Shown one piece after another: positions 62,967 through 64,000 of a stretch of 64,000 bases of DNA (positions within the stretch are counted from its first letter, which is position 1; every line of letters begins with the position of its first letter). The stretch spans positions 22,510-86,509 of the forward strand of contig NZ_KZ304964.1 in the NCBI RefSeq assembly GCF_002723615.1. Direction: 5' to 3'. Under the pieces are notes generated by a model, which saw nothing but the letters and a program-made list of their open reading frames with translations, had not been told where the DNA came from and did not search any database. Origin of the DNA: Limimaricola cinnabarinus. Lineage in GTDB: Bacteria; Pseudomonadota; Alphaproteobacteria; Rhodobacterales; Rhodobacteraceae. A program made the position numbers and the translations under genes.

Positions 62967-63317
62967 TCATTCTGCCGCAGCCGGGCGGCGGGTCTCCAAG
63001 GCCTTCACCCTGCGCCAGTCCAAGCCGGAAAAAAGAGCCTCGAACTGCGCCCGGTTCAACGTCATCACGCCGTCCCGAACCGCCGGCCAAGTGAAGGTGG
63101 TTTCCTCCAGCCGCTTGTAGGCCATCACCAGTCCGCTCCCGTCCCAGAACAGGATCTTCAATCGGTCGGCCCGCTTCGCCCGAAACACGAACACGGTGCC
63201 GGTGAACGGATCTTCCTTCAGAACCGATTGCACCAGCGCAGCCAAGCCGTCGTGGCCCTTCCTGAAGTCCACAGGCTGCGTTGCCACCAGGATACGGACG
63301 GTATGGGATGGCATCAT
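62967..63317 (-). CDS. tnpB: IS66 accessory protein TnpB
   Basis: The 116-residue protein MMPSHTVRILVATQPVDFRK, DGLAALVQSVLKEDPFTGTV, FVFRAKRADRLKILFWDGSG, YKRLEETTFTWP is a complete IS66 Orf2/TnpB. It overlaps tnpA by 4 bases. The longer upstream frame is not used. Confidence 0.93.
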   Translation of the reverse strand: MMPSHTVRILVATQPVDFRKGHDGLAALVQSVLKEDPFTGTVFVFRAKRADRLKILFWDGSGLVMAYKRLEETTFTWPAVRDGVMTLNRAQFEALFSGLDWRRVKALETRRPAAAE

Positions 63318-63730
63318 TGCGATGACGCTCCGAGCGCGTGGACGATCTCGGCAATGCGCTTCGCCCCGGTGTCGGCGGCGAGTTCGATCGTCACATCGCC
63401 GAAGACGAGGCGCAGCCTGTCGGCGGACTGACCCGAAGGCTGCGAGGGCTGCGGCGGCCCCGCCTCGCACAGGACGAGCGGTGCGAAGGCCATCGGCTCA
63501 TCCGGCATCTCGGCGGCGGGCAGGACAAGCTTCCCCTGCTTGGCCAAGCATCGCCATGCCGACAGTTGGTTCGGCTTCACCTCGTAACGTGCGGCGACAG
63601 CGTTCACTGTCGCGCCCGGCTCCAGCGTTTCCGCCACCGCCCGGGCCTTCACCGCATCCGGCCACCGCCGATGCCCACTCTCAAAGACCTCGACGCCGAG
63701 CGATCTGAGAAACGCAGTTGTAGCTCCCAT
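63314..63730 (-). CDS. tnpA: IS66 accessory protein TnpA
   Basis: The 138-residue protein has the IS66 Orf1 helix-turn-helix (HRRWPDAVKARAVAETLEPG, NAVAARYEVKPNQLSAWRCL) and the C-terminal LRLVFGDVTIELAADTGAKR. ATG 63730 begins at MGATTAFLRSLGVEV; an ATG 14 codons earlier is also possible. It overlaps tnpB. Confidence 0.88.
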   Translation of the reverse strand: MGATTAFLRSLGVEVFESGHRRWPDAVKARAVAETLEPGATVNAVAARYEVKPNQLSAWRCLAKQGKLVLPAAEMPDEPMAFAPLVLCEAGPPQPSQPSGQSADRLRLVFGDVTIELAADTGAKRIAEIVHALGASSQ

Positions 63731-63958
63731 TGCGAAACGCACTCCCACCTTGCGATGGGTATCACCTCGCAAGCCGGGCGAAGAGCTACAACGTGCGGCT
63801 CAAACACCGCTTACGGATCTTTATCCTTTCCGCATGAAGTTAGATAGTTTCTCTTAAAAATTGCAACCTTCCTTTGTATATCTACCCAAAGTAGATTTAA
63901 TTGAGACCCTGTTGCTGCTACAGTTGGGGGTAGAGTCCGTCCAACTTTGAAGGCGAAC

Positions 63959-64000
63959 ATGAAGCGATCGCCCTTCACGGAAAAAAAGATCATCGACCTT
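63959..64000 (+). CDS. IS3-family OrfA start (runs off the window)
   Basis: The last 14 codons MKRSPFTEKKIIDL match the opening of IS3-family (IS407-like) OrfA proteins. AAGGCGA lies 4 bases before the ATG. The 140 bases between the IS66 end and this ATG are AT-rich and probably include the terminal repeat of the IS3 element. Confidence 0.6.
   Translation, partial: MKRSPFTEKKIIDL

Larger units (their letters stand above)
62058..63815 (-). mobile_element. IS66-family element, truncated in tnpC
   Basis: Genes tnpA, tnpB and a shortened tnpC lie in the standard IS66 order on the minus strand. The intact terminus is at 63815, where the minus strand begins GTAAGCGGTGTTTGAGCC. The other end is a junction at 62058-62060 with the IS256 transposase, where the bases GTA fit both partners. 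Confidence 0.85.

Noticed and set aside
1..64000. tRNA, rRNA genes or a CRISPR array
   Set aside because: No tRNA cloverleaf, rRNA core sequence or spaced repeat array was noticed, though a covariance search could not be run.

Overview
The window is GC-rich, densely packed DNA from an alphaproteobacterium, most likely a member of the Rhodobacterales (Paracoccus/Roseobacter relatives). Reasons: overlapping ATGA gene junctions, FolD-PurU C1 genes beside TauABC-type transporters, a CuyA/HpsN/CuyZ-like sulfonate locus, a urease-urtABCDE island and a NasT/NasS nitrate cluster. A replication-partition module (helix-turn-helix replication protein, ParA, ParB, two 20-bp palindromes) lies at 16.8-20.3 kb, so the window is probably part of a plasmid or chromid, or of one integrated into a chromosome.

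Layout. (1) 1-6.1 kb: etfBA-folD-purU followed by a TauABC-type transporter whose permease carries a periplasmic insert. (2) 6.9-16.05 kb: a LysR regulator divergent from a sulfonate operon. It encodes an L-cysteate sulfo-lyase homologue (CuyA), a DegT-family aminotransferase, an aspartate/glutamate-type racemase, a second TauABC-type transporter, a histidinol-dehydrogenase-family enzyme of the HpsN (sulfopropanediol dehydrogenase) type and a YeiH-type sulfite exporter (CuyZ-like). Together they suggest import of a C3-sulfonate, oxidation or racemisation to L-cysteate, cleavage to pyruvate, ammonium and sulfite, and sulfite export. (3) 16.06-20.3 kb: replication and partition. (4) 20.3-33.1 kb: eroded accessory DNA, with broken LacI, 5-formyl-THF cyclo-ligase, Crp-like and peptidase genes and relics of IS256, IS3, IS5 and IS1595. 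Intact genes among them are an AAA ATPase, an epimerase-SPW-VKOR fusion, a CaCA antiporter and a Tat-type class V aminotransferase. (5) 33.4-45.0 kb: urease genes (ureDA-orf-BCEFG, minus strand) divergent from the urea ABC transporter urtABCDE. (6) 45.1-47.7 kb: a truncated nasT copy, IS relics, an epimerase tail and a truncated Lrp gene. (7) 47.8-59.5 kb: a complete nitrate assimilation operon, nasT-nasS, a leader with a sigma-54-like promoter and an intrinsic terminator, nrtA-nrtB-nrtCD, nirB-nirD and nasA. (8) 59.6-64 kb: a broken serine hydrolase followed by a nested pile of IS30, IS21, IS256, IS66 and IS3 pieces.

The theme is scavenging of nitrogen and sulfur from small organic and inorganic molecules: sulfonates, urea and nitrate. 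Remnants of a nitrate reductase 3' end (32.9 kb) and of nasT (45.1 kb) flank the urea island. This shows that nitrate genes existed in more than one copy here and were partly lost through insertion sequences. No tRNA, rRNA or CRISPR array was seen.
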